This document shows positions 42,820-51,326 of a stretch of DNA of 56,201 nucleotides, in pieces. The notes beneath the pieces are model-generated. The model was not told the DNA's origin and ran no database searches. It was given only the letters and a program-made list of their open reading frames with translations. A program made the translations under genes and the position numbers. How positions within the stretch are numbered: position 1 is the first letter of the stretch; the number at the start of each line of letters is the position of its first letter. Source of the stretch: HKST-UBA85 sp035654775 (GTDB taxonomy: Bacteria > Bacteroidota > Bacteroidia > Flavobacteriales > Flavobacteriaceae); NCBI GenBank assembly GCA_035654775.1, contig DASRWB010000039.1:1-56201 (forward strand). The letters run 5' to 3'.

Positions 42820-43431
42820 ATGAAAATAATTTGTATCGGTAGAAATTACGCCAAGCACATTGAAGAACTGCAAAACGAACGACCGGAGCAGCCTGTTATC
42901 TTCCTCAAACCTGATTCTTCAGTAATACCTCAAAAAATGCCATTTTTTATTCCTGAATTTTCCTCAGAAATACACTATGAGGTAGAGGTTTTGGTTAAAA
43001 TTAATAAAGTAGGCAAACACATAAGTAAAAAATTTGCCCACAAGTATTACGACCAGATAGGTTTGGGCATAGACTTTACGGCTAGAGATTTACAGCAGCA
43101 CCTTAAAGAAAAAGGATTGCCCTGGGAATGTGCCAAAGCCTTTGATGGGTCAGCAGTTATAGGGAAATGGATTTCCAAAAAAACAATTAAAGATATAAAC
43201 AACCTAAACTTTTCCCTGCAGGTAAACCATCAGCCGGTACAACAAGGAAATACAAGCCACATGCTCTGGAAAATAGATGAAATAATAGAATATGTATCAA
43301 AATATTTTACTTTAAAGATTGGAGATGTTATCTTTACGGGAACTCCCGAAGGTGTCGGTAAAGTATTTGTAAACGACCAACTTAAAGGATTTATAGAACA
43401 ACAAGAAATTTTTAGCATAAACGTAAAATAA
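42820..43431 (+). CDS. Fumarylacetoacetate hydrolase family protein
   Basis: 203 aa, the short FAH-domain form. Metal-binding Glu residues lie in IHYEVEVLVKIN; other marks are LGIDFTARDLQ, a GNTSHMLWKIDEIIEYVS stretch and the ending GDVIFTGTPEGVG. Such proteins act as hydrolases or decarboxylases on 2-oxo dicarboxylates (for example acylpyruvases or oxaloacetate decarboxylase). The substrate cannot be settled by reading. Confidence 0.9.
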   Translation: MKIICIGRNYAKHIEELQNERPEQPVIFLKPDSSVIPQKMPFFIPEFSSEIHYEVEVLVKINKVGKHISKKFAHKYYDQIGLGIDFTARDLQQHLKEKGLPWECAKAFDGSAVIGKWISKKTIKDINNLNFSLQVNHQPVQQGNTSHMLWKIDEIIEYVSKYFTLKIGDVIFTGTPEGVGKVFVNDQLKGFIEQQEIFSINVK

Positions 43432-43776
43432 ATGGAACAACACTACAAATTATATAGAGTAAAAGAATTAGCCGGTGGCGATACAGAGTTTGTAACTGCC
43501 TTAGCTCAGGCATTTATAGAAGAAGTGCCCGCAGATGCCGAAATGCTGAAAACCCATGTGCAAAACAAAAATTACCTTGAGTCCTACAGAACTGCACACA
43601 AAATGAAACCTACCGTAGATTTATTTGAACTTGGCGTTTTACAAGACCTTATAGAGATTCAGGATTGGGGTAAATTTGAAAAAAAAGAAATCGATATTAC
43701 ACCAAAATTAGACATTGTGCTGGCTGCAGTTAAACAAGCAACTTACGAGATTAAAGCCGATTTTAATTTAGCCTAA
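43432..43776 (+). CDS. Stand-alone histidine phosphotransfer (Hpt) domain protein
   Basis: 114 aa, starting directly after the FAH stop. The four-helix Hpt core holds the phospho-accepting His H56 in RTAHKMKPTVDLF. Hpt proteins relay phosphate between hybrid kinases and response regulators. No sensor kinase or regulator gene is adjacent, so the partner must be elsewhere. It ends 5 bp before cinA. Confidence 0.8.
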   Translation: MEQHYKLYRVKELAGGDTEFVTALAQAFIEEVPADAEMLKTHVQNKNYLESYRTAHKMKPTVDLFELGVLQDLIEIQDWGKFEKKEIDITPKLDIVLAAVKQATYEIKADFNLA

Positions 43777-43781
43777 ACCCA

Positions 43782-45029
43782 ATGCAGGCCGAAATTATAA
43801 CTATAGGTGACGAAATTCTTATCGGGCAAATCGTTGATACCAATGCAACCTATATAGCCAAACAGCTCAATAAAATTGGGATAGCCGTTTATCAAATCAC
43901 ATCGGTACAGGACGACAGCGCACATATTCTTGAAGCGCTTCGGACCGCACAACAGCATGCCAATGTCGTAATTATAACCGGTGGTTTAGGGCCTACCAAA
44001 GACGATATCACCAAAAATACACTCGCCGAATACTTCAACGATACTTTAGTCCAAAATCAAGCGGTTTTAGAAAACATTGAACAACTCTGGAAACTATATA
44101 TAAAGAAACCACTGTCTCAGCTTAATATAGACCAGGCTTTGGTGCCTTCTAAGGCTACCGTGCTTATGAATAAATACGGAAGCGCACCCGGAATGTGGTT
44201 CGGTGAAAACAATAAAGTAGTAGTCTCGCTACCCGGCGTTCCTTTTGAAATGAAAGCCTTGATGGAGAATGAAGTGATTCCAAAACTTCAAAAAACTTTC
44301 AAATTCCCGTATATTCTACACAAAACACTGCTAACCTACGGGCTAGGTGAGAGTACCATAGCCATACGCTTGGAAAACTGGGAAAACCAGTTGCCGCCTT
44401 TTATCAAACTGGCCTATTTACCCAATTTGGGAAAAGTAAGACTACGCATAACGGCCAAAGGAAATAACAAAAAAGCACTTGAAACAGAAGTAAACAAACA
44501 GTTAAAAACCCTACTTCCGCTTATTGAAGACATATTTGTAGGCTATGAAGAAACAGACACACTGGAAAGCCTCATAGGGAAACTGCTGGTTGCAGAAGCC
44601 AAAACCCTGGCTACAGCCGAAAGTTGTACCGGAGGAAAAATAGCCGAAGTAATAACCTCAATTCCGGGAGCTTCAAAATACTTCAAAGGTAGTATCGTAA
44701 GCTATGCCACTGAAGCAAAAGTAAACGTGCTGCACATTCCTCAAACACTCATTGACCGCTATTCTGTGGTAAGCAGTCAGGTGGCCGAGGCTATGGCTGT
44801 TGCCGTTTTAAAGCAGTTTAATACCGATTACGCGATTGCCACCACAGGAAATGCCGGTCCGGAAAAAGGCGATGCAAATGCCGAAATAGGATGCGTATAC
44901 ATTGCCATTGCTACTAAAAATAAGGTGTTTTCTGAACAATTTCAATTTGGAAATCACCGAACCAAAGTGATTCATAAAGCCGTAAATAAAGCCTTGGAAA
45001 TGTTGCAAAAAGAAATTTTAAAAAAGTAA
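43782..45029 (+). CDS. cinA: CinA-family protein (competence/damage-inducible, NMN amidase/pyrophosphatase)
   Basis: 415 aa. N-terminal MoaB/MogA-like domain (MQAEIITIGDEILIGQIVDTN, GGLGPTKDD) and C-terminal CinA amidohydrolase domain (about 255-410: TLATAESCTGGKIAEVITSIPGASK, ATTGNAGP). CinA proteins act on NAD intermediates (ADP-ribose pyrophosphatase and NMN deamidase activities in characterised members). Gene order Hpt-cinA-rpmB-rpmG is seen in Flavobacteriia. The length is normal. Confidence 0.94.
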   Translation: MQAEIITIGDEILIGQIVDTNATYIAKQLNKIGIAVYQITSVQDDSAHILEALRTAQQHANVVIITGGLGPTKDDITKNTLAEYFNDTLVQNQAVLENIEQLWKLYIKKPLSQLNIDQALVPSKATVLMNKYGSAPGMWFGENNKVVVSLPGVPFEMKALMENEVIPKLQKTFKFPYILHKTLLTYGLGESTIAIRLENWENQLPPFIKLAYLPNLGKVRLRITAKGNNKKALETEVNKQLKTLLPLIEDIFVGYEETDTLESLIGKLLVAEAKTLATAESCTGGKIAEVITSIPGASKYFKGSIVSYATEAKVNVLHIPQTLIDRYSVVSSQVAEAMAVAVLKQFNTDYAIATTGNAGPEKGDANAEIGCVYIAIATKNKVFSEQFQFGNHRTKVIHKAVNKALEMLQKEILKK

Positions 45030-45038
45030 ACATATTAG

Positions 45039-45070
45039 TTTGTTGATAAGGTAAACTTTTATTAAATTTG
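45039..45070 (+). promoter_or_regulatory. Promoter of the rpmB-rpmG-DUF4295 operon
   Basis: TTTG at 45039-45042, 20-bp spacer, TAAATTTG at 45063-45070. It leaves a leader of about 100 nt before rpmB ATG, with a T-rich stretch (GCTGTTTTTAGATTTTTTT) but no clear terminator stem. Confidence 0.65.
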
Positions 45071-45175
45071 CAGCCTGTTTTGAAATATCGCTGTTTTTAG
45101 ATTTTTTTAAAAGTGTAAACTGAAAAGCAATTCAAACCAGTAGAGAACAATAATATCTATTTAAAGTTAGAAAAA

Positions 45176-45412
45176 ATGTCAAGAGTTTGTGAACTTACCG
45201 GAAAAAAAGCCATGGTTGGGAATAACGTATCTCACGCGATGAACAAAACCAAGCGTAAATTTGATGCCAACCTGATAAAAAAGCGCTTTTACATTCCTGA
45301 GGAAGATAAATGGGTTACCTTAAAAGTTTCTACTTCAGCTTTAAAAACCATCAACAAAATTGGTGTTTCTGCAGCTATTAAAAAAGCTAAAGCTAAAGGA
45401 TTTATAAAATAA
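45176..45412 (+). CDS. rpmB: 50S ribosomal protein bL28
   Basis: A 78-aa basic protein with the diagnostic start MSRVCELTGKKAMVGNNVSH and a tail rich in Lys. It opens the rpmB-rpmG-DUF4295 set. Confidence 0.97.
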   Translation: MSRVCELTGKKAMVGNNVSHAMNKTKRKFDANLIKKRFYIPEEDKWVTLKVSTSALKTINKIGVSAAIKKAKAKGFIK

Positions 45413-45436
45413 GAAATAGCATAAAGTAAAAAAACA

Positions 45437-45619
45437 ATGGCAAAGAAAGGCAATAGAATCCAAGTAATACTAGAATGTACAGAACATAAAGAATCTGGCA
45501 TGCCGGGAACTTCTCGTTATATTACTACCAAAAATAAGAAAAACACTCCGGATAGAATGGAAATTAAAAAATTCAACCCTATCCTTAAGAGAATGACTGT
45601 TCACAAAGAAATTAAGTAA
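45437..45619 (+). CDS. rpmG: 50S ribosomal protein bL33
   Basis: 60 aa, basic. The L33 pattern (RIQVILECTEHK...RYITTKNKKNTPDRMEIKKFNP) with only one Cys indicates the C-minus zinc-free type. It lies 24 bp after rpmB. Confidence 0.96.
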   Translation: MAKKGNRIQVILECTEHKESGMPGTSRYITTKNKKNTPDRMEIKKFNPILKRMTVHKEIK

Positions 45620-45660
45620 TTTGATAAATACGCTACCTGAATAGCTAAAAACAATATATC

Positions 45661-45813
45661 ATGGCAAAGAAATCAGTTGCATCGTTACAAACAGGATCAA
45701 AGAGATTAACCAAAGCTATTAAAATGGTAAAATCTCCTAAATCCGGAGCTTATACTTTTGTAGAATCGGTTATGGCACCCGAATTTGTAAACGATTGGTT
45801 AAACAAAAAATAA
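45661..45813 (+). CDS. DUF4295 protein (probable Bacteroidota-specific ribosomal protein bL38)
   Basis: A 50-aa, very basic protein, starting MAKKSVASLQTGSKRLTKAI and ending with Asn-Asp-Trp-Leu-Asn-Lys-Lys. It matches DUF4295, a family that in Bacteroidota follows rpmB-rpmG and that structural work on the Flavobacterium ribosome identified as a new ribosomal protein, bL38 (identification from memory). It lies 41 bp after rpmG and is followed by a terminator. Too short for many ORF callers. Confidence 0.88.
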   Translation: MAKKSVASLQTGSKRLTKAIKMVKSPKSGAYTFVESVMAPEFVNDWLNKK

Positions 45814-45837
45814 AACACTACTTCTGTAATGTTTCTT

Positions 45838-45873
45838 AAGCAGCTTTCAATACCTTTTGAAAGCTGCTTTTGT
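45838..45873 (+). terminator. Terminator of the rpmB operon
   Basis: AAGCAGCTTTCAA (45838-45850) pairs with TTGAAAGCTGCTT (45857-45869), 6-nt loop, then TTGTTTT. A perfect 13-bp stem. Confidence 0.9.
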
Positions 45874-45964
45874 TTTATATTTACATCCAAGAATTATGAC
45901 AAAATTTCATGGTGCCGGGTTAGGCAGGAAATTTGCCGGAAATAGATAGGATAACACATAGCAT

Positions 45965-46918
45965 ATGAGCTTTTTTAAAAAAATATTTTCTTCAGATAAA
46001 AAAGAAACCCTCGATAAAGGATTGGAAAAATCCAAAACCTCATTTTTCAATAAACTTTCTAAGGCTGTTGCCGGAAAAAGTAAAGTAGATGACGATGTGC
46101 TGGATAACCTGGAAGAAGTTTTGGTCTCCAGCGATGTAGGTGTGGAAACAACCCTTAAAATAATAGATCGTATTCAGGCTCGCGTGGCAGCTGATAAATA
46201 TCTGGGAACAGACGAATTAAACCTCATTTTAAGAGAAGAAATAGCCGCATTGCTTTCTGAAACCAATACCGGTGAAGCTGCCGAATTTTTAATACCCGGC
46301 AATTCAAAACCCTACGTCGTTATGGTGGTTGGAGTTAATGGAGTAGGCAAAACGACCACCATCGGAAAACTGGCTTACCAATTTAAAAAACAAGGAAAAA
46401 AAGTAGTTTTAGGCGCCGCCGATACCTTTAGGGCTGCGGCAATCGACCAGTTGCAGGTTTGGGCAGATAGAGTAGAAGTGCCTATTGTAAAACAAGCCAT
46501 GGGAAGCGATCCCGCTTCAGTGGCTTTTGACACGCTGCAAAGTGCCGTTAATCAAAATGCCGATGTAGTCATTATTGATACTGCAGGTCGACTGCACAAT
46601 AAAGTAAGCCTGATGAACGAGCTCACCAAAGTAAAACGCGTGATGCAGAAAGTAATCCCTGATGCACCGCACGATGTACTGTTAGTGCTGGACGGTTCAA
46701 CCGGCCAAAACGCCTTTGAACAAGCCAGGCAGTTTACCGCAGCTACCGAAGTAACTGCGTTGGCAGTCACCAAACTCGATGGAACAGCCAAAGGTGGCGT
46801 GGTAATTGGCATTAGCGATCAATTCCAGATTCCGGTAAAGTATATCGGTGTAGGCGAAGGTATTGAAGACCTGCAAGTATTCAACAAATATGAATTTGTA
46901 GACTCTTTTTTTAAATAA
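45965..46918 (+). CDS. ftsY: Signal recognition particle receptor FtsY
   Basis: 317 aa, SRP GTPase. Short N-terminal region without the long acidic A domain of E. coli, then NG domain: G1 GVNGVGKT (123-130), DTFRAAAIDQL, DTAGRLHNK, and TKLDGTAKGG. It docks SRP-ribosome complexes to the Sec translocon. It follows the rpmB operon terminator and is 3 bp from the SRPBCC gene. Confidence 0.97.
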   Translation: MSFFKKIFSSDKKETLDKGLEKSKTSFFNKLSKAVAGKSKVDDDVLDNLEEVLVSSDVGVETTLKIIDRIQARVAADKYLGTDELNLILREEIAALLSETNTGEAAEFLIPGNSKPYVVMVVGVNGVGKTTTIGKLAYQFKKQGKKVVLGAADTFRAAAIDQLQVWADRVEVPIVKQAMGSDPASVAFDTLQSAVNQNADVVIIDTAGRLHNKVSLMNELTKVKRVMQKVIPDAPHDVLLVLDGSTGQNAFEQARQFTAATEVTALAVTKLDGTAKGGVVIGISDQFQIPVKYIGVGEGIEDLQVFNKYEFVDSFFK

Positions 46919-46921
46919 AAA

Positions 46922-47356
46922 ATGAGCACAAGCTTCGCCATATACCACAATCTTTTTATCAAAGCACCCAAACATAAGGTGTTTGAAGCGGTTTCGTTGC
47001 CGGAACACCTCAACCTCTGGTGGACACTTAAAGCTTCCGGAGAACCACGAGTAGGCGAAACGTATAACCTCAATTTTACCGATACCTACAACTGGTTTGC
47101 TAAAGTAGTGGTATGCACACCCAATAAGGCGTTTCATCTAAAAATGATCCAAAGCGATGCCGATTGGAACCCAACGACCTTTGGATTTGATTTGGATGAA
47201 AAAGAAAACGGCACTTACCTTAGGTTTAGCCATATAAACTGGTCACAATGCAACGATGCCTACAAAACGGCTTCCTTTTGCTGGGCAATACTTCTAAACG
47301 CGCTTAAAAACTACCTTGAACAAGGAAGCGTGGTTCCTTTTGAAGCGCGTAATTAA
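46922..47356 (+). CDS. SRPBCC/START-fold domain protein
   Basis: 144 aa, resembling SRPBCC (AHSA1-like) proteins: KAPKHKVFEAVSLPEHLNLWW near the start, a middle strand ETYNLNFTDTYNWFAKV, then YLRFSHINW and a C-terminal long helix (ILLNALKNYLEQG). Such folds bind lipids or hydrophobic molecules. No operon partner reveals a function. It starts 3 bp after ftsY. Confidence 0.75.
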   Translation: MSTSFAIYHNLFIKAPKHKVFEAVSLPEHLNLWWTLKASGEPRVGETYNLNFTDTYNWFAKVVVCTPNKAFHLKMIQSDADWNPTTFGFDLDEKENGTYLRFSHINWSQCNDAYKTASFCWAILLNALKNYLEQGSVVPFEARN

Positions 47357-47377
47357 CTTTTTACAAAGTCAATTGCT

Positions 47378-47385
47378 TATCTTTG
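47378..47385 (+). promoter_or_regulatory. -7 promoter element of rimO
   Basis: TATCTTTG followed by CAC; 19 bp separate it from the rimO ATG at 47405. Typical Bacteroidota -7 motif. Confidence 0.55.
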
Positions 47386-47404
47386 CACTCAATTTTTTTC
47401 ACTT

Positions 47405-48724
47405 ATGCGCACCAAAACCTTAAAAAAAAACAGAATCAATGTAGTTACACTCGGCTGTAGTAAAAATGTATACGACAGCGAAGTGCTAATGGGACAACTC
47501 AAAGCCGGTGGTAAAGAGGTAGTGCACGAAAAGGAAGGAAACATTGTGGTTATCAATACCTGCGGATTCATTAATAATGCCAAAGAAGAAAGCGTTAATA
47601 CCATTCTGGAGTTTATGCAAAAAAAACAGGCAGGTGAAGTCGATAAAGTTTTTGTTACGGGCTGTTTAAGTGAGCGCTATAAACCGGACTTGCAAAAAGA
47701 AATTCCGGAGGTAGACCAGTATTTTGGAACCACCGAATTGCCACAACTCCTCAAGGCTTTAGGTGCCGATTACAAACACGAACTGGTAGGAGAACGACTT
47801 ACCACAACGCCTAAAAACTACGCCTATCTAAAAATAGCCGAAGGTTGCGACAGGCCTTGCAGTTTTTGTGCTATCCCGCTTATGCGCGGAAAACACAAAA
47901 GTAAACCTATTGAAGAACTGGTTACTGAAGCCCAAAAACTGGCAAAAAATGGCGTTAAGGAATTAATTTTAATCGCACAAGACTTAACCTATTACGGACT
48001 CGATTTGTACAAAAAAAGAAACCTGGCACAACTGCTTGAGGCTTTGGTAAAAGTTGAAGGCGTGGAATGGATTAGATTGCATTATGCTTTTCCAACCGGA
48101 TTTCCTATGGATGTGCTGGATGTGATGAATCGCGAACCCAAAATATGCAAGTATATTGATATTCCACTTCAGCATATTTCTGACGATATCCTCAAAAGTA
48201 TGCGTAGAGGTACAACCCGCGAAAAAACCACTAAACTATTAAAAGAGTTTAGAGAAAAAGTACCGGGGATGGCTATTAGAACTACACTAATCGTGGGCTA
48301 TCCGGGTGAAACGGAAGCTCATTTCCAAGAGCTTAAACAATGGGTGAAAGCCATGCGGTTTGAACGTTTAGGCTGCTTTACCTATTCGCATGAAGAAAAT
48401 ACACATGCCTTTAATTTACAGGATGATGTCCCTGAAGAAGTGAAACAACAACGCGCCAATGAAATCATGGAGCTGCAAGCACAAATTTCATGGGAACTCA
48501 ACCAGGAAAAAATAGGACAAACCTTTAAAGTCGTGATTGATAGAAAAGAAGGCAATTACTTTGTAGGACGTACCGCTTTCGATTCACCCGATGTGGACAA
48601 TGAAGTACTTATTGAGGCTTCAAAAGTGTACTTAAAAACAGGAGAATTTACCACAGTAAAAATCACCGATGCCTCCGATTTTGACTTGTACGCCGAGGTG
48701 GTTGCTCCAGGGTTTAATGAATAA
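47405..48724 (+). CDS. rimO: Ribosomal protein S12 methylthiotransferase
   Basis: A 439-aa radical-SAM enzyme that adds a methylthio group to an Asp of ribosomal protein S12. N-terminal UPF0004 cluster Cys at C18 (LGCSKN), C53 (NTCGF) and C87 (VTGCLSE). Radical SAM motif C148-x3-C152-x2-C155 (CDRPCSFC), then TRAM domain at the C-terminus. The length and motifs favour RimO over MiaB. Confidence 0.96.
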   Translation: MRTKTLKKNRINVVTLGCSKNVYDSEVLMGQLKAGGKEVVHEKEGNIVVINTCGFINNAKEESVNTILEFMQKKQAGEVDKVFVTGCLSERYKPDLQKEIPEVDQYFGTTELPQLLKALGADYKHELVGERLTTTPKNYAYLKIAEGCDRPCSFCAIPLMRGKHKSKPIEELVTEAQKLAKNGVKELILIAQDLTYYGLDLYKKRNLAQLLEALVKVEGVEWIRLHYAFPTGFPMDVLDVMNREPKICKYIDIPLQHISDDILKSMRRGTTREKTTKLLKEFREKVPGMAIRTTLIVGYPGETEAHFQELKQWVKAMRFERLGCFTYSHEENTHAFNLQDDVPEEVKQQRANEIMELQAQISWELNQEKIGQTFKVVIDRKEGNYFVGRTAFDSPDVDNEVLIEASKVYLKTGEFTTVKITDASDFDLYAEVVAPGFNE

Positions 48725-48748
48725 TCAACCTCTGATTCAGGATAAACC

Positions 48749-49441
48749 TTAGGAAGTTTTCCTTTTCCGGTCAGTTTTTATTATTCGGTAACCAAGATAA
48801 ATTAAAACAAGCCCTATAAACTCGGTTACAAACAACACTTCAACATAACCCATGCGGGTTAAAGAACCGCCAATTCCGGGAAGTAAACCTCCAAAAGCAA
48901 TAAAAATATTCCCTTTAAATGGCGCTTCTCGCTGCCCGAGACTGTAGTATTTATTTGCCGAATAAACAGCACCACCGACCAAAAATACAAAAGCATACAA
49001 ATTGATAAACGGTGAAAAATAACGCACCCACTTCCATTCAAAAACAGCACCGGTCAACCGGTAATCAAAATCCGCGGGAATCACAATGGGCGACATAAGT
49101 ACACATACGGAAGCTACGGCAATTAAAAGAACAAAAAACACAGTGGTAGCATGGGCAAAAGTTCGCTTCATAAGCAAATAAACCGAACCCTGAGCCAAAG
49201 GAAAACCACCCAGTAAAGCACCTACAATATACCAGTACTTTACATTCAAACCATACCACCCGAACAAGGCATGAATACTTTCGGCCAAAGTGCCTAAACC
49301 AAAGGTGATAACCCCCAAACTCCACCACAACAGGTAGGTTTTTTTTCTGGCCCGGTAATGGCCTAAAATTTCATAAGTAAAATAAATAGCAAATAAAGTG
49401 GTTAAAATAGGAAGATGTTCGATAAGTTCTTGTAGCGACAT
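48749..49441 (-). CDS. Seven-helix membrane protein of unknown function
   Basis: 230 aa with about seven hydrophobic spans, spaced through the whole protein (for example TLFAIYFTYEILG, LLWWSLGVITFGLG, LGGFPLAQGSVYLLM, ATTVFFVLLIAVASVCVLM, LYAFVFLVGGAVYSA and VTEFIGLVLIYLGY), ending in a basic tail RKRKTS (positive-inside end). It resembles uncharacterised bacterial membrane proteins; I recognise no rhodopsin retinal Lys or transporter motif. It is a single gene convergent with rimO. Confidence 0.6.
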   Translation of the reverse strand: MSLQELIEHLPILTTLFAIYFTYEILGHYRARKKTYLLWWSLGVITFGLGTLAESIHALFGWYGLNVKYWYIVGALLGGFPLAQGSVYLLMKRTFAHATTVFFVLLIAVASVCVLMSPIVIPADFDYRLTGAVFEWKWVRYFSPFINLYAFVFLVGGAVYSANKYYSLGQREAPFKGNIFIAFGGLLPGIGGSLTRMGYVEVLFVTEFIGLVLIYLGYRIIKTDRKRKTS

Positions 49442-49683
49442 TTTTTATGTATATAACAGATTTGTAATTTGTAAAATCAAAATGTGTAATTTTGAATTAT
49501 CCTTATTTCAATGTGCAAAAATAAGTAAATAGTTAAACTAAACACTAAAATCAGACGTCAATTTTAAAGGAACTTTTATCGTTTCTTTTAGTGTTAAAAC
49601 GGCCGCTGTAAGCAGTCTTAACTATTTTTTTAGAATTGAAAATACGATTAACCGTATATTTACACTTCAATTGTAAAGTAACT

Positions 49684-51273
49684 ATGAACAAAGGCTTCAT
49701 TCCGTTTAGAGAAACCCATTATTTTTCCGACCTGATTTGTGATTACTTGGATGAAAATTCAAAGGTAAAACCCTTTTACCATCGGTTTCCCAAAATAGAA
49801 AATTTTAAAGCTCAAATAGAAGAAAAACAAACCAATTATTCACAGGCACACAGAAAGGTATTGTGCACCGCACTGGAAAAGCAATACAAAAATTGCCCGA
49901 CATCAGAACGTACACAACAAAATATTAAAGCACTTCGCGAATCAACTACCTTTACCATAACTACCGGACACCAGCTAAATATTTTTACCGGTCCGTTGTA
50001 TTTTTTATACAAAATCATCGCCACTATTAATTTATGCAAGACATTAAAATCAACCTACCCGGGTTATAATTTTGTGCCGGTATACTGGATGGCTACTGAA
50101 GACCACGATTTTGACGAGATTAACTTTTTTAATTTTAAAGGAAAAAAACTGGCTTGGAACACCCATGCTTCCGGTGCCGTAGGCAGGCTGGATACCCAAG
50201 GGTTGGAAGATGTCTTTGAGGTTTTTTCAAAAGAATTAGACCATTCCAAAAATAGCGATGCTATACGAAACCTCTTTCAAAACGCCTATTTGCAGCACGA
50301 TACCCTTGCAACAGCCACACGGGCTTTGGTAAATGAACTCTTTGGCAAATACGGATTGGTTATTCTGGATGCCGATACGATTGAGCTGAAAAAAACATTC
50401 ATACCGTTCGTAAAAAACGATATACTGAACAATACGGCGTTCCACACCGTATCCGAAACCAATACAGGCCTTGAAAATTACAAACTTCAGGTCAACCCCA
50501 GAGAAATCAATCTGTTCTATTTAACCAACAACAAAAGAGAACGTATAGAAGCAAGCAACAATAGATACAGCGTAGTAAATACAAACCTAACATTTACCAA
50601 AAACGAAATAGAAAACGAAATAGAACAACACCCGGAGCGCTTTTCGCCCAACGTAATTTTACGACCGCTCTATCAGGAAGTTATTCTGCCCAACCTCTGC
50701 TACATTGGTGGTGGTGGTGAAATAGCCTATTGGTTGCAACTAAAACATTTTTTCAATTCCCAAAAAGTTACATTTCCCATACTGCTGCTTAGGAATTCGG
50801 TCTTGCTAATCGCTCATAAACAAGCTGAAAAACTACAAAAACTCAAAATATCCCACAGGGATTTGTTTTTAAAAAAAGACGCTTTTATTAATAAAAAAGT
50901 GCGTGAAATCTCCAATCTGGAAATAGATTTTTCACCTCAAAAAGAACACCTCAAACAGCAATTTGAACACCTGTATCACCTGGCACAACAAACCGACAAA
51001 TCGTTTTACGGTGCTGTGAAAGCACAAGAAGTAAAACAACTCAAAGGATTGGAAAAACTGGAAAAACGATTGCTCAAGGCACAAAAAAGAAAACTGGCAG
51101 ACGAAGTAACCCGAATGGTCGAGATACAAAACCAGCTGTTTCCAAACCAAAGCTTGCAGGAGCGCACCATGAACTTTTCTGAATTTTATGTGCAATATGG
51201 AGAAACACTGATCAAAACACTGATGGAAAATATAAAACCTTTGGACGCAAATTTTTTAATTTTAGAAGAGTAA
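49684..51273 (+). CDS. bshC: Bacillithiol biosynthesis cysteine-adding enzyme BshC
   Basis: 529 aa from ATG 49684; an upstream in-frame TTG (49636) would add a poor N-terminus. The BshC family resembles a Rossmann-like nucleotidyl-transferase-type fold and adds Cys to GlcN-malate. Recognisable stretches are TTGHQLNIFTGPLYFLYKI near residue 95, WMATEDHDFDEINFF, and PNLCYIGGGGEIAYWLQLK. Presence of this gene implies bacillithiol, a thiol used by many Bacteroidota. bshA and bshB are not in the window. Confidence 0.93.
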   Translation: MNKGFIPFRETHYFSDLICDYLDENSKVKPFYHRFPKIENFKAQIEEKQTNYSQAHRKVLCTALEKQYKNCPTSERTQQNIKALRESTTFTITTGHQLNIFTGPLYFLYKIIATINLCKTLKSTYPGYNFVPVYWMATEDHDFDEINFFNFKGKKLAWNTHASGAVGRLDTQGLEDVFEVFSKELDHSKNSDAIRNLFQNAYLQHDTLATATRALVNELFGKYGLVILDADTIELKKTFIPFVKNDILNNTAFHTVSETNTGLENYKLQVNPREINLFYLTNNKRERIEASNNRYSVVNTNLTFTKNEIENEIEQHPERFSPNVILRPLYQEVILPNLCYIGGGGEIAYWLQLKHFFNSQKVTFPILLLRNSVLLIAHKQAEKLQKLKISHRDLFLKKDAFINKKVREISNLEIDFSPQKEHLKQQFEHLYHLAQQTDKSFYGAVKAQEVKQLKGLEKLEKRLLKAQKRKLADEVTRMVEIQNQLFPNQSLQERTMNFSEFYVQYGETLIKTLMENIKPLDANFLILEE

Positions 51274-51315
51274 ATAAAAACAAAGCTTTTTAAAAGGATA
51301 TTTTTAAATCATTAT

Positions 51316-51323
51316 TATTTTTG
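51316..51323 (+). promoter_or_regulatory. -7 promoter element of guaA, 3 nt before the start codon
   Basis: TATTTTTG, followed by CAC and then the guaA ATG at 51327. This implies a leaderless mRNA or a start inside the coding region. Confidence 0.5.
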
Positions 51324-51326
51324 CAC

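Noticed and set aside
45896..45949. 17-codon ORF (MTKFHGAGLGRKFAGNR) before ftsY
   Set aside because: Short, with no family and no conserved context that I can see; probably chance, although it lies after a TATATTTA element.
49636..49683. Upstream TTG start of bshC
   Set aside because: The added residues have no family likeness; ATG 49684 gives the usual BshC N-terminus, and a promoter-like TATATTTA lies in between.
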